From: Astrobacterium formosum | Lineage (GTDB): Bacteria > Pseudomonadota > Alphaproteobacteria > Rhizobiales > Xanthobacteraceae | DNA: 64,000 bases | Direction of reading: 5' to 3' | Assembly (NCBI GenBank): GCA_030848545.1 | Contig: JAVDCA010000003.1 | Span: 124,001-188,000 of the forward strand | Position numbers and translations under genes: made by a program | The notes under the pieces: model-generated | The model's database searches: none | What the model was told of the DNA's origin: nothing | Seen by the model: the letters and a program-made list of their open reading frames with translations, nothing else | Part shown: piece after piece, positions 17,358 through 26,504 of the stretch | Layout of the letters: each line of letters starts with the position of its first letter | How positions within the stretch are numbered: the first letter of the stretch is position 1

Positions 17358-18197
17358 ATGACGAAGACGTACGATTGCTTTTGTTACTTCAACGAAGACA
17401 TGTTGCTCGAACTCAGGCTCGAGACCCTGTGGGATCGCGTGGATTTCTTCGTCATCTCTGAGGCGACTTATACCCAGGTCGGCAAGCCCAAGCCGCTGAA
17501 TTTCAATCTTCATCGGTTCGATAAATACAAAAGCAAGATCAGATACGTGGCAGTGGAGAATTTTCCACCCGGGCCTCCGGGCTTTTGGAAGAACGAAAAC
17601 TACCAGAGAAATCGCGTCGCAGACGGATTGTTCGATGCGGAAAAGGACGACGTGATCATCGTTTCCGATCTCGACGAAATACCGCGGCCGGAAGCCATCG
17701 GCACATACGATCCGAAGCGATATAAAAGAGGCGATTTTGAACAGAGAGCGTTTGCCTACTATTTGAATAACCAACTCATGGATGGGGAACTGCCGGCGCG
17801 CTGGTACGGTTCAAAAATCACCACGTTCGGCCATCTGACGAATTTCTTCGGCAACGCCAGCGCGGTGCGGTCCTACAAATCGCAAGGATTGACGAGACGA
17901 ATCCGACGATGGTGGTTTCGCAAGTTCGACGTGCAGATCATCGGCGACGGAGGCTGGCATTTCACCTGGGTGCTGCCGCCGGAGGGTATCGTCGCTAAAA
18001 TGGAAGCGATCGCCGAACAGGAAGTGATCAAGGAAGAATACAAGCAGACGGCCTACATCACGAGCAAGATCAATTCAGGCGAAGATCTCCTCAATCCGCG
18101 CAGCAAATACGTTGCGCAGGACGTCATTCATCCACGTTTTCCGCGCCATCTTGTCGAAAACAGCACGACGTATCACAGGTGGCTGCGCCGGACCTGA
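17358..18197 (+). CDS. Family 17 glycosyltransferase
   Basis: A 279-residue enzyme of the GT17 family (the beta-1,4-N-acetylglucosaminyltransferase family). Landmarks are YDCFCYFNEDMLLELRL at the N-terminus, VDFFVISEA at about 30, GKPKPLNF, NYQRNRVADGL, and the metal-site motif VSDLDEIPRPEA at about 104-114. GGWHFTWV near residue 200 is also typical. In bacteria these proteins decorate surface glycans. Base composition is lower than the rest of the window (27 G+C in 60 bases at 17701-17760), with more A/T-ending codons, which suggests recent transfer. Its stop is 7 bases from that of the convergent MFS gene. Confidence 0.88.
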   Translation: MTKTYDCFCYFNEDMLLELRLETLWDRVDFFVISEATYTQVGKPKPLNFNLHRFDKYKSKIRYVAVENFPPGPPGFWKNENYQRNRVADGLFDAEKDDVIIVSDLDEIPRPEAIGTYDPKRYKRGDFEQRAFAYYLNNQLMDGELPARWYGSKITTFGHLTNFFGNASAVRSYKSQGLTRRIRRWWFRKFDVQIIGDGGWHFTWVLPPEGIVAKMEAIAEQEVIKEEYKQTAYITSKINSGEDLLNPRSKYVAQDVIHPRFPRHLVENSTTYHRWLRRT

Positions 18198-18204
18198 CCG
18201 CCCG

Positions 18205-19440
18205 TCACGCCGCCACCACCGCCGGCCGCTCGACCGGCTTCTCGACGATCGGCAGGTTGATCAGCGCCGACAGGATGCCGGTGAGAACGGCGAACCACCA
18301 CACGATGTCGTAGGAGCCGGTGCGCTCATAGAGGATGCCGCCCATCCAGGCGCCGAGAAAGCCGCCGACCTGGTGGCTGAAGAAAACGAAGCCGTAGAGG
18401 GTGGCGAGCCAGCGGGTGCCGAACATCACCGTGACCAGCCCGGAGGTCGGCGGCACTGTGGAGAGCCAGAGCAGGCCCATCACGGCGCCGAAGACCAGTG
18501 CGGCGGCCGGGGACGCCGGCAGCGTGATGAAAGCCGTGATGGCGACGGCGCGCAGGAAGTAGTTGAGCGACAGGAGATAGCGGCGCGGGAAACGATTGGC
18601 GAGCCAGCCGACCGACAGGCATCCGACGATGTTGAACAACCCGATGACGGCGAGCGTCCAGCCGCCCACCTGGGCGGAAAGGCCGCGATCGATCAGATAG
18701 GCGGGCAGGTGCAGCGTGATGAAGGCGAGCTGGAACCCGCAGGTGAAGAATCCGAGTACCAGGAAGACGTAGGACCTGTGCGCGAACGCCTCCTTGAGGG
18801 CGGCCGACAGGGATTGGGTCGGCTCGGCGCCGCTCTTGGCCGTCGCGGGTGGCGTCGCCAATGCGAGCGACAGCGGCAGCACCAGCAGCATCAGGGCGCC
18901 GAACACCATGAGGGCGTTCTGCCAGCCGGTGTGGGTGATCAGCGCGACACCGAAAGGCGCGAACAGGAACTGGCCGAACGATCCGGCGGCGGTGCCGGCG
19001 CCGATCGAGAGCATGCGCCAGCGCTCCGGCATCAGTTTGCCGAAGGCGGCGACGATCAGGTTGAATGAACAGCCCGACAGGCCGAACCCGATCAGGACGC
19101 CGGCGGTGATGTGCAGCGTCGTCGGTGTCGTCGAATAGGACATGAGGGCGAGGCCGGCTGCATAGAGGAGCGCACCCCCCGAGAGGACCCGCACGGTGCC
19201 GAAGCGATCCGCGATCGCGCCGGCGAGCGGCTGGCCGATACCCCACAAGAGATTCTGGATCGCGAAGGCGAGCGCGAAGACGTCGCGACCCCAGCCATTG
19301 GCGTTCGACATGGGCGTGAGGAAGAAGCCGAAGCTGGAGCGCGGGCCGAAGCCCAGGAGAGCAATCAGGCAGCCGGCCAACAGCACCACGGCGGGCGTCC
19401 GCCAGCCCATGGAGCGCGCAACGGGGGTAGGAGCGTGCAT
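18205..19440 (-). CDS. MFS transporter
   Basis: A 411-residue inner-membrane protein with 12 predicted transmembrane helices in two bundles of six. A central cytoplasmic loop (about 195-220, ATAKSGAEPTQSLSAALKEAF in part) separates them. The helix 2-3 loop signature GAIADRFGTVRVL is present, as is a second copy-like motif GWLANRFPRRYLL in the other half. The overall form resembles the monocarboxylate/oxalate-formate antiporter branch of MFS, but the substrate is not readable. It is divergent from nadA across a 318-base gap that carries the NadQ-type operators. Confidence 0.85.
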   Translation of the reverse strand: MHAPTPVARSMGWRTPAVVLLAGCLIALLGFGPRSSFGFFLTPMSNANGWGRDVFALAFAIQNLLWGIGQPLAGAIADRFGTVRVLSGGALLYAAGLALMSYSTTPTTLHITAGVLIGFGLSGCSFNLIVAAFGKLMPERWRMLSIGAGTAAGSFGQFLFAPFGVALITHTGWQNALMVFGALMLLVLPLSLALATPPATAKSGAEPTQSLSAALKEAFAHRSYVFLVLGFFTCGFQLAFITLHLPAYLIDRGLSAQVGGWTLAVIGLFNIVGCLSVGWLANRFPRRYLLSLNYFLRAVAITAFITLPASPAAALVFGAVMGLLWLSTVPPTSGLVTVMFGTRWLATLYGFVFFSHQVGGFLGAWMGGILYERTGSYDIVWWFAVLTGILSALINLPIVEKPVERPAVVAA

Positions 19441-19656
19441 GGTTTTGGATCTCGGCCGGTGATGAGCGCCGGCATCGCCTCGCTCGTTCTAATTACGGGC
19501 TTCGGGCAAGCCGCCAAAACGAATCTTGGTGATCGATTCGATGCCGTTCGCTCATGGGTTGTCGAATTGGCTGCCCTGGTACCCGCGAACGCCCAAGCTT
19601 GCATGGCTGGGGCACGGCAATGGGGTGGCGGAAGTGACATAAAAGTGCTATATCAG

Positions 19657-19677
19657 ATTTGCTCTAAGTGAGAATAA
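19657..19677. promoter_or_regulatory. Upstream NadQ-type operator of nadABC
   Basis: A 21-base imperfect palindrome centred on 19667 with core CTC-N5-GAG (CTCTAAGTGAG) and A/T-rich flanks. It has the same core and spacing as the palindrome at 19724-19744, centre-to-centre distance 67 bases. Two such sites before nadA, with a NadQ-like gene nearby, make NAD-responsive repression the simplest reading. The exact published NadQ consensus could not be checked here. Confidence 0.65.
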
Positions 19678-19723
19678 GTGGAGAGGAATGCCGGCACCCC
19701 TTGCCGGTTCTTTTCGAAACCAC

Positions 19724-19744
19724 ATATACTCATAATGAGCATAT
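19724..19744. promoter_or_regulatory. Downstream NadQ-type operator of nadABC
   Basis: A 21-base near-perfect palindrome centred on 19734: ATAT and ATAT ends flank CTCAT-A-ATGAG. It ends 14 bases before the nadA start codon, where a bound repressor would block the ribosome-binding region or the early transcript. It is the better of two similar sites. Confidence 0.75.
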
Positions 19745-19758
19745 CCGGGAGAGTGACC

Positions 19759-20856
19759 ATGCCGGTGATCGAAGCCATTGGCCCCCGTAGCGAGCGCACG
19801 CCTGCGACGAGGAGCGTCGGACGCTCTCCGGCCGGCCGCCGATACCCTGTCCTGCCGATGCCCTCGCTGGAATGGAACGAGGAGGTGGCGCGCGAGACCG
19901 CCCACCTCTACGAACGCATCCGGCACGTCGTCCCCGAGATCGAGTGGCCGTTCTTCGCCCCTTACGTGAAGGCGATCAACGAGCTCAAAAAGGTACGCGG
20001 CGCCGTCATCCTGGCGCACAACTACCAGACGCCGGAGATCTACAACTGCGTCGCCGACGTGGTCGGCGATTCGCTGCAGCTTGCCCGCGAGGCGACCAAG
20101 ACCACGGCCGAGGTGATCGTCCAGTGCGGCGTCCACTTCATGGCCGAGACGTCGAAGATCCTCAATCCCGACAAGGTGGTGCTGATCCCCGACAGCCGTG
20201 CCGGCTGCTCGCTCGCCGACGCCATCACGGGCGAGGACGTGCGCCTGTTGCGCGCGCGTTATCCCGGCGTGCCGATGATCGCCTACGTGAACACGTCGGC
20301 GGAAGTGAAGGCGGAGGTGGACATCTGCTGCACCTCGGCCAACGCCCTGCAGGTGGTCGAGAGCCTGGGCGCCGAGCGCGTCATCATGCTGCCCGACCAG
20401 TACCTGGCGAAATACGTCGCCTCGCAGACCGACGTGAAGATCATCGCCTGGAAGGGCGCATGCGAGGTGCACGAGCGCTTCACCGGCGACGAATTGAAGC
20501 GCTACCGCGCCGACGACCCGTCGATTCACATCATCGCCCATCCGGAATGCCCGCCCGACGTCATCGCCGAGGCGGACTACACGGGCTCCACGTCCGGCAT
20601 GGTCGACTGGGCGCGCCGGAACCGCCCCAAGCGCCTCGTCCTGGTCACCGAATGCTCCATGGCCGACAACGTGTCGGCGGAACTGCCCGACATCGAGTTC
20701 GTGCGGCCATGCAATCTGTGCCCGCACATGAAGCGCATCACCCTGCCGAAGATCCTCGACAGCCTCCTGACCATGCAGGAGGAAGTGGTGGTCGATTCCG
20801 CCGTCGCCGAACGGGCCCGCCGCTCGGTCGAACGCATGATCCATCTGAAGAGCTGA
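19759..20856 (+). CDS. nadA: Quinolinate synthase A
   Basis: A 365-residue [4Fe-4S] enzyme that condenses iminoaspartate with dihydroxyacetone phosphate to give quinolinate, the second step of de novo NAD synthesis. Conserved segments include [23 protein letters not shown] at the start of the first domain, [13 protein letters not shown] with one cluster cysteine, HPECPPDV with the second and CNLCPHM with the third. YTGSTSGM and ECSMADN are also present. The 40-residue N-terminal lead before LEWNEEVAR is basic and probably flexible. The ATG at 19759 is chosen because it lies just after the operator; the frame is open to 19678 but that would include the operator. First gene of nadABC. Confidence 0.95.
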   Translation: MPVIEAIGPRSERTPATRSVGRSPAGRRYPVLPMPSLEWNEEVARETAHLYERIRHVVPEIEWPFFAPYVKAINELKKVRGAVILAHNYQTPEIYNCVADVVGDSLQLAREATKTTAEVIVQCGVHFMAETSKILNPDKVVLIPDSRAGCSLADAITGEDVRLLRARYPGVPMIAYVNTSAEVKAEVDICCTSANALQVVESLGAERVIMLPDQYLAKYVASQTDVKIIAWKGACEVHERFTGDELKRYRADDPSIHIIAHPECPPDVIAEADYTGSTSGMVDWARRNRPKRLVLVTECSMADNVSAELPDIEFVRPCNLCPHMKRITLPKILDSLLTMQEEVVVDSAVAERARRSVERMIHLKS

Positions 20857-20873
20857 TGCGGCTCACGCCCCCT

Positions 20874-20960
20874 CGTCATTGCGAGGAGGCGAAGCCGACG
20901 AAGCGATCCGGTGCTTTGCCTCGTATCTCTGGATTGCTTCGCCTTCGGCTCGCAATGACG
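20874..20960 (+). repeat. Family B inverted repeat between nadA and nadB
   Basis: An 87-base unit whose ends are CGTCATTGCGAG and CTCGCAATGACG in inverted orientation. Inside them, GCGAAGC...GATCCGG pairs with CTGGATTGCTTCGC. It fills the nadA-nadB gap almost exactly and its right end overlaps an upstream in-frame ATG of nadB. A second, interrupted copy occurs at 62230-62437. This GTCATTGCGAGC-type element is widely seen in Rhizobiales genomes. Confidence 0.85.
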
Positions 20961-20969
20961 AGCAAAACC

Positions 20970-22577
20970 ATGTCACACCCCATCGACCCGTCACCCGAAC
21001 CGGGCGGCCTCGCCAACGACGTGGTCATCATCGGCGGCGGTCTCGCCGGACTATTCTGCGCCTTGCGCCTCGCTCCACGGCCCGTGACCGTGCTCGCCGC
21101 CGCTCCCCTGGGCGAAGGCGCCTCCAGCGCCTGGGCGCAGGGCGGATTGGCCGCCGCGGTCGCCGACGGTGACAGCCCGGAGGCGCATGCGCGCGACACC
21201 ATCGTGGCCGGCGCCGGCATCGTCGACGAGGCCATGGCGCTTTCGGTGTGCCGCGAGGCCGGCGAACGCGTGCACGATCTCCTCGCCTACGGGGTGCCCT
21301 TCGACAAGGACCTGCAAGGCCGCCTCACGGTCAGCCGCGAGGCCGCCCACTCGGCTCGCCGCATCGTCCATGTGCACGGCGACGCCGCTGGCGCCGCCAT
21401 CATGGCGGCGCTCGCCGAAGCCGTGAAGGCGACGCCGTCGATCCGCGTCATCGAAGGTTTTGCCGCCGAGGAACTGGTCATGTCCGGTCGGCACGTCGCC
21501 GGCGTCATGGCCCGCAAGACCGACGAGGCGGGTTCGCAGGTCCTGATCCTGCCCGCCCGCGCCGTCGTCCTCGCCACCGGGGGCATCGGCCATCTCTATA
21601 AGGTGACCACCAACCCGCCGGAGTCGTCCGGCGCCGGCATCGCCATGGCGGCGCGCGCCGGAGCCAAGATCGCCGACGCCGAGTTCGTCCAGTTCCATCC
21701 CACCGCCATAGACATCGGCCGCGATCCCGCCCCGCTCGCCACCGAGGCGCTGCGCGGCGACGGCGCCGTCCTGATCAACCGCGCCGGCGAGCGCTTCATG
21801 GCCAAGCTGCACCAGGACGGCGAACTCGCCCCGCGCGACATCGTCGCCCGCGGCGTGTTCGCCGAAATCGCAGCCGTGCGTGGCGCCTATCTGGACGCCC
21901 GGCAGGCGATCGGCGCAGCCTTCGCGGAAAAATTCCCGACCGTCCATGCGACCTGCCTGTCGGCGGGCATCGATCCGGCGCACGAGCCGATCCCCATCGC
22001 GCCGGCCGAGCACTACCATATGGGCGGCATCGCGGTGGATACCCACGGCCGCACCACACTGGGCGGCTTGTGGGCCGCCGGCGAGGTTGCCTCCACGGGC
22101 CTGCACGGCGCCAACCGGCTCGCCTCCAACTCTCTCCTGGAAGCGGTCGTGTTCGGCGCCCGCGTCGCCGCCGACATCGGCGAGCGCTTGCCGGCACGGC
22201 AAGGCCCATCGCCGGCGCCGAAGATCCGCCACGAGCCCTGCCCGCCCCCCGAGACCGCCGGCGAAAGCGAATTGCGCCGGCTGATGTCCACCGACGTCGG
22301 CGTCATCCGCGACGAGGCGGGGCTGACGCGGGCGCTCGCCACCATCCTGCGCATCGAACGCGAGAGCCATTGCCCCTGCCTGCGCAACATGGCGGTGACG
22401 GCACTCCTCGTCGCCGCCTCGGCACTGCAGCGCCACGAAAGCCGCGGCGGCCATTGGCGCGCCGACTATCCCTCGGCCGACCCCGCGCAGGCGCACCGCA
22501 CCTTCATGACCCTCGACGATGCCCGCGCCATCGCCCACGCCGCCACCGCGCCGCGGCGGGTGGCCGCGGGGAGGTGA
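20970..22577 (+). CDS. nadB: L-aspartate oxidase
   Basis: A 535-residue flavoenzyme that oxidises L-aspartate to iminoaspartate, the first step of NAD synthesis. The FAD-binding motif [13 protein letters not shown] lies near residue 18, [12 protein letters not shown] near 52, and the succinate-dehydrogenase-like active-site segments [21 protein letters not shown] and [16 protein letters not shown] are all present. The C-terminal helical domain ends in an H-rich segment. Two starts are possible: ATG 20955 lies inside the repeat, so ATG 20970 is preferred. It lies 113 bases after nadA and is separated from nadC by another repeat. Confidence 0.95.
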   Translation: MSHPIDPSPEPGGLANDVVIIGGGLAGLFCALRLAPRPVTVLAAAPLGEGASSAWAQGGLAAAVADGDSPEAHARDTIVAGAGIVDEAMALSVCREAGERVHDLLAYGVPFDKDLQGRLTVSREAAHSARRIVHVHGDAAGAAIMAALAEAVKATPSIRVIEGFAAEELVMSGRHVAGVMARKTDEAGSQVLILPARAVVLATGGIGHLYKVTTNPPESSGAGIAMAARAGAKIADAEFVQFHPTAIDIGRDPAPLATEALRGDGAVLINRAGERFMAKLHQDGELAPRDIVARGVFAEIAAVRGAYLDARQAIGAAFAEKFPTVHATCLSAGIDPAHEPIPIAPAEHYHMGGIAVDTHGRTTLGGLWAAGEVASTGLHGANRLASNSLLEAVVFGARVAADIGERLPARQGPSPAPKIRHEPCPPPETAGESELRRLMSTDVGVIRDEAGLTRALATILRIERESHCPCLRNMAVTALLVAASALQRHESRGGHWRADYPSADPAQAHRTFMTLDDARAIAHAATAPRRVAAGR

Positions 22578-22593
22578 TGGCGGCGCCTCTTCT

Positions 22594-22750
22594 CCCTCTC
22601 CCCATGGGGGAGAGGGTCGGGGTGAGGGGGTTACGAAGCAAGTGGCGTCCACGGGCCGTCATGCGGGGTTCAGGAGCGGTGGGACGCCGTCGTGCGCGAT
22701 CGCACCGCCGGAGCCCCCTCACCCCAGCCCTCTCCCCTAAGGGGAGAGGG
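22594..22750 (+). repeat. Composite palindromic repeat (family A), copy 2
   Basis: Hairpins CCCTCTCCCC-AT-GGGGGAGAGGG (22594-22616) and CCCTCTCCCC-TA-AGGGGAGAGGG (22728-22750) bound a 157-base unit. CGGGGTGAGGGGG after the first hairpin pairs with CCCCCTCACCCC before the second, so the whole unit is one large interrupted inverted repeat. The architecture is the same as at 5583-5684. It occupies most of the nadB-nadC gap and could affect relative expression of the two genes. Confidence 0.87.
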
Positions 22751-22816
22751 AGCCAGCTGCGGCGAGCGGCGCCGCACTCAGAAGAATGTCGATCCCATAT
22801 TCTCAGGTCCTATCCC

Positions 22817-23689
22817 ATGTCCCCTACCCTGCTCTGCCCCGACGCCTTCATCTCCCCGCTGGTGATCGACGCCGCCGTCGAGCGGGCGCTCGAAGAGGAC
22901 CTCGGCCGGGCCGGCGACGTCACCTCGCTCGCCACCGTGCCGGAGGGCACGCGCGCCACGGCGGTGCTCGCCGCCCGCAGTACCGGCGTCATCGCCGGCC
23001 TACCGTTAGCGGCGGCGGCGTTCCGCCGCCTCGACCCGTCGGTCGCGATCACGGTGCACGTGCGCGACGGCGCCGCCGTCGTCGAAGGTACGAAGCTCCT
23101 GACCATCGCGGGCGATGCCCGCGCGGTGCTCGGCGCCGAACGGGTGGCACTCAATTTCGTCGGCGGCCTGTCGGGGGTCGCGAGCGCGACGGCCGAGTTC
23201 GTGCGTAGAATCGCCCACACAAAGGCGCGCATCTGCTGCACGCGCAAGACGACGCCGGGAATGCGGGCATTGCAGAAATACGCCGTGCGCTGCGGCGGCG
23301 GCCACAATCATCGCTTCGGCCTCGACGACGCCATCCTGATCAAGGACAACCACATCGCGGTGGCCGGCGGCATCACGGCCGTGCTCGAACGCGCCAAGCG
23401 CGCCGCCGGCCATCTGGTCAAGATCGAGATCGAGGTCGACACGCTCGCCCAGCTCGACGAGGTGCTGGCGACCGGCCTGGCCGACGCCGTGCTTCTCGAC
23501 AACATGGACCCGCCGACATTGCGTCTAGCCGTGGCTAAAGTCGCGGGTCGGCTCGCCACCGAAGCCTCGGGCGGCATCACGCTCGACACCGCGGCCGCCA
23601 TCGCCGAGACGGGCGTGGACTATCTCTCCTCCGGCGCGCTGACGCACTCGGCCATGAATCTCGACGTCGGCCTCGATATCGAGATGTGA
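22817..23689 (+). CDS. nadC: Nicotinate-nucleotide pyrophosphorylase (quinolinate phosphoribosyltransferase)
   Basis: A 290-residue enzyme that converts quinolinate and PRPP to nicotinate mononucleotide, the third step of de novo NAD synthesis. Active-site landmarks: [41 protein letters not shown] (quoted by its ends CTRKT and HRFGL), [13 protein letters not shown] and LLDNM, followed by EASGGI and LSSGALTHS. The ATG at 22817 follows the family A repeat; the larger open frame upstream is a shadow. It is convergent with the SleB-type gene, with a family C repeat between them. Confidence 0.95.
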   Translation: MSPTLLCPDAFISPLVIDAAVERALEEDLGRAGDVTSLATVPEGTRATAVLAARSTGVIAGLPLAAAAFRRLDPSVAITVHVRDGAAVVEGTKLLTIAGDARAVLGAERVALNFVGGLSGVASATAEFVRRIAHTKARICCTRKTTPGMRALQKYAVRCGGGHNHRFGLDDAILIKDNHIAVAGGITAVLERAKRAAGHLVKIEIEVDTLAQLDEVLATGLADAVLLDNMDPPTLRLAVAKVAGRLATEASGGITLDTAAAIAETGVDYLSSGALTHSAMNLDVGLDIEM

Positions 23690-23692
23690 AGC

Positions 23693-23829
23693 GGCATTCC
23701 GGGGCGCGGCCGAAGGCCGCGAGCCCGGAATCCATCGCCCCGGCGCTGCGGAATTTTGATACCGGGCCCGCCGCCACAGCGCGTCGCAAGACGCGTGTAA
23801 GCGCGCTGATGGCGGCGCCCCGGAATGAC
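23693..23829 (+). repeat. Family C inverted repeat with a GCAA-loop hairpin
   Basis: About 137 bases whose ends are inverted (GCATTCCGGGGCG at the left, CGCCCCGGAATGAC at the right). Within it, GGCCG-AAGG-CCGCG and a hairpin with stem CGCGTC/GACGCG and a GCAA tetraloop (23780-23795) are clear. It lies in the gap between the convergent nadC and SleB-type genes and may also end their transcripts. It is a third repeat family within 3 kb. Confidence 0.8.
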
Positions 23830-23853
23830 AGATGGCCAAGCCGTTAATGACAA

Positions 23854-25260
23854 CTACAGCTTCTTGGCGGCTTCCTGCGTGGCCTGCGGGTCGCCCCAAC
23901 TGGGCATGTCGGCGCCATCGCCCCATTTGCGCGGGCGGTAGAAGGTGTGCACGCCGATGCGGTCGAGCTTGCGCATCGTTCGCACCCACCAGGGATGCAC
24001 CCAGTAGGCGTGATAGTGCGTCGCCTTGCCGACGTCGTCGAGCCAATACATGCCGTCGAGCGTGTCCTTGGCGATTTTCTTGGCGCGATCCCACGCGTCC
24101 GGCTCGGTGACACGATCCGGAATGCCGTCGCACGCGAAGGTGAACTGGCAGGCGAGATGGCGCTTGGCGTTCTGATAGACCACGTCGCAGACATTGTCCG
24201 GATAGTAGCCGGAGAACACCCGATTCATCACCACCTGGGCGACGGCGATCTGGCCGCGCGCACTTTCGCCGCGGGACTCGAAGTAGATGGCGTCGGCCAG
24301 GCACTTCTCCTGGCGCGGCCGCGTCTTGTCGGTCAGCCCAAGTCGTTCGGCCGGACTCATGGGACGGCGCCCTTCGCCGGTGACCTCGCCCTTGCCGGCG
24401 ACGGTCTGGCCACCCGAGGCGGTCACTTCCGAGGGCTTCGGCGCGCTGACGCGCTTGGCCTTCGGGGGCAGCGGCGGCCAATCGTCGTCCTCGTAGATGA
24501 CGCCTTCGCCCGGCGCCCAGGGCTGCAGCCCCTCGGACAGCATGCCGGCCATGGGCTCGGTGCCGAAATAGATGCGCGCCGTGCGCAGCGTCGGATTGAC
24601 GTCGTCGCCGAGCGTCGGCACCGCAGTGTCGGGCTCCGCTTCGACCGCCTCGGCTTCGCCGCTGGCGGCTTGCGGTGGCGCAACCTGATCGACGGCCGAC
24701 GCGGCCGGCGCGACCTCCACCGGCGCCTGCAGATTGCGCTCCTCGCCCAAGCTCTGCGGCTGCGCCGGTGCCGATGCGACCACATCGCGGCCGGGCGGCG
24801 ACACCGCCGGGGTCTCGGGCTCCGTCTGTACGTTCTCGGACGGCGCCGGCGCGAATGCGTCCGGTTCCGGCCCTTTCAGGCGGTCACCTTTGCGGGTGCG
24901 ATCGATGACCGGGAACCAGCGTTGCTCGAAGGGCTGCGCATCGGTGGCGGTGTGCGGCGAGATCGACCCGGTAACCGCCGGATCGAGGCTCGCGAGCCGC
25001 CATGTCGGCGCTTCGGGGATAGCGGTGCCGACCGGGCGCGGAAAACTGAAGGTGGCGGCGTGAAGCGTCGCGAACGGCGAGCCGACCAGATGATCGCGCC
25101 AGCGTTCACCGACGCCGGCCTGGCGCGCCATGAGGCTCGCGACATCCTGCGGCCCGACCGGCGCGGGCGCCAGCGACATCACGGCGCAAGCGAGGCCGAA
25201 GGTGGCATATGCCCCCTTCGGCCTGCGGCTTACGCTACGCTTTGTCACGCTTACGCTCAC
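23854..25260 (-). CDS. SleB-type cell wall hydrolase
   Basis: A 468-residue protein with a C-terminal Hydrolase_2 domain (about 330-455), the fold of spore-cortex lytic enzyme SleB: CLADAIYFESRGE with the catalytic glutamate, GQIAVAQVVMNRV, YPDNVCDVVYQ, CQFTFACDG and ATHYHAYWVHPWW. In Gram-negative bacteria such proteins act as peptidoglycan lytic enzymes in the periplasm. The N-terminus has a hydrophobic stretch (about 16-34, YATFGLACAVMSLAPAPVG) that could be a signal or anchor. Residues 130-320 are a low-complexity, proline/alanine/acidic linker. The start is a GTG at 25260; a shorter form cannot be excluded. Convergent with nadC. Confidence 0.85.
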   Translation of the reverse strand: MSVSVTKRSVSRRPKGAYATFGLACAVMSLAPAPVGPQDVASLMARQAGVGERWRDHLVGSPFATLHAATFSFPRPVGTAIPEAPTWRLASLDPAVTGSISPHTATDAQPFEQRWFPVIDRTRKGDRLKGPEPDAFAPAPSENVQTEPETPAVSPPGRDVVASAPAQPQSLGEERNLQAPVEVAPAASAVDQVAPPQAASGEAEAVEAEPDTAVPTLGDDVNPTLRTARIYFGTEPMAGMLSEGLQPWAPGEGVIYEDDDWPPLPPKAKRVSAPKPSEVTASGGQTVAGKGEVTGEGRRPMSPAERLGLTDKTRPRQEKCLADAIYFESRGESARGQIAVAQVVMNRVFSGYYPDNVCDVVYQNAKRHLACQFTFACDGIPDRVTEPDAWDRAKKIAKDTLDGMYWLDDVGKATHYHAYWVHPWWVRTMRKLDRIGVHTFYRPRKWGDGADMPSWGDPQATQEAAKKL

Positions 25261-25544
25261 GCTCGGGACGCTCTACGCCTACGCCAGACAACAAACACAC
25301 GGCACGCCACACACGCGACTCGCAGTGTCGGGCAAATCGTTAAAATTCGCGTGCCGCCATTCGCCCAACGTCAACCGTTGTGCCGTATTAACCTTGCTGC
25401 TGCGTTAATAGGGCGACGATTGTCGATGCAGTCGTGCGACTTCTGCGCGAACGATCCGCGCCGTCGTTAAGGCCGTGTCAATCATGATGGTGGTTGCGGT
25501 AGCCACGCGGGGGATTCGGAGCGGGGTCTCCTCTTCTCCTCCCC

Positions 25545-26363
25545 CTACTTCGCGAATGCGGAATCCAGCAGCCGCGCCAGCCGCGCCCCGGCGCGCGCCA
25601 GCCGTTCGCGTACGGTCGCGGCGTTGTCACGCAGATAGGCGGCGTCGATGACGACACTGCCGGTCGGCCGCTCACATGTGCCGCCGCGCCGGATGCAGTA
25701 TTTCGTCCTCGCATTGGTGGCGATGGCGAAGGACTCGTTCGCCCAGTCGCGCGGCCGCAACATGGACCATTTCCTTCGCGACGCCGACGTCGCCGAGTTC
25801 GCAATCTCAGCCGCGGCCTGTGCGGCGTCGCGCCCGACTGTTTTGGTGACCAGGCAAGAGTCCCACGCCGCGTGCATGGTGCCGGCACATTCGCCGACGA
25901 CCGCTACCTCGGTGCCGACCCGGTCGTCCTTGAAGGCGGCATGGAGCGGCTGATGGATGTCGCCGACCCAATGGGCGAGGAATTTCAGAGATGCCAGCCT
26001 GTCGCGATCACTGGCCGATTTCGAACGCAGGACCGCCAGGTCCTTGTCGATGGCGGTGACGACGCAGGCATCGGCCAAAGGACAGTCGGAGACGAGGCGC
26101 TTCGCCGAGCGCGGCACATGAACGATGTGCTCCTTGCCGCGCTGGCGCGGCTGGTCGGGCCACGAGCACGAATCCTCGAAGGCGGAGAACTCCGTGTCCA
26201 GCCGCATCAAACGCCGGATCTCGGCCTGCGTGGCCGGCGCCGCCAGCCGGAACGCCACCATGCAGACGATCTTGTGGCCGGCCTTGCCCCAGGCGGAGGC
26301 CTGACCACACAGGCCGACAATGAGGGCGGCGGAAAGCAGAATGGCGCGCAGGAGCATATGCAT
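25545..26363 (-). CDS. S1/P1-type nuclease
   Basis: A 272-residue exported single-strand nuclease/3'-nucleotidase. The signal peptide ends at ASA, so the mature protein begins WGKAGH; in this family the N-terminal Trp and the following His are direct zinc ligands. Further trinuclear zinc-site residues are visible in FEDSCSWPDQPRQ, KEHIVHVP, LKFLAHWVGDIHQPLH and a later H/D pair (MHAAWDSCLV). Cysteines suggest disulfides. It likely scavenges phosphate or nucleosides from extracellular nucleic acids. The 284 bases to its right end at a palindrome near the TAXI gene; the 284 bases on its left, before the SleB gene's start, hold no gene. Confidence 0.88.
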   Translation of the reverse strand: MHMLLRAILLSAALIVGLCGQASAWGKAGHKIVCMVAFRLAAPATQAEIRRLMRLDTEFSAFEDSCSWPDQPRQRGKEHIVHVPRSAKRLVSDCPLADACVVTAIDKDLAVLRSKSASDRDRLASLKFLAHWVGDIHQPLHAAFKDDRVGTEVAVVGECAGTMHAAWDSCLVTKTVGRDAAQAAAEIANSATSASRRKWSMLRPRDWANESFAIATNARTKYCIRRGGTCERPTGSVVIDAAYLRDNAATVRERLARAGARLARLLDSAFAK

Positions 26364-26459
26364 GCGCCTGCTGTAGCGCCGCTGCGAACGCCGCCGTGAT
26401 CGTAGGAATGCCTATGTGGCAATACGGGTCGCTCACGACACGGGCCGCGGCCAACTGAA

Positions 26460-26483
26460 CTCTCCCCCGCTAGCGGGGGAGAG
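26460..26483. terminator. Hairpin after the TAXI-TRAP genes
   Basis: A perfect 24-base palindrome (CTCTCCCCCGC / GCGGGGGAGAG around TA) begins 21 bases after the stop of the leftward TAXI gene. It is the single-hairpin form of repeat family A. It has no run of T, so any role would be transcript stabilisation or weak termination. Confidence 0.5.
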
Positions 26484-26504
26484 TCGCAGATGAAGGCCGC
26501 CGTC

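Noticed and set aside
20955-20969. Upstream ATG as the nadB start
   Set aside because: It lies within the family B repeat end and would add five residues of repeat-derived sequence; the next ATG is more likely.
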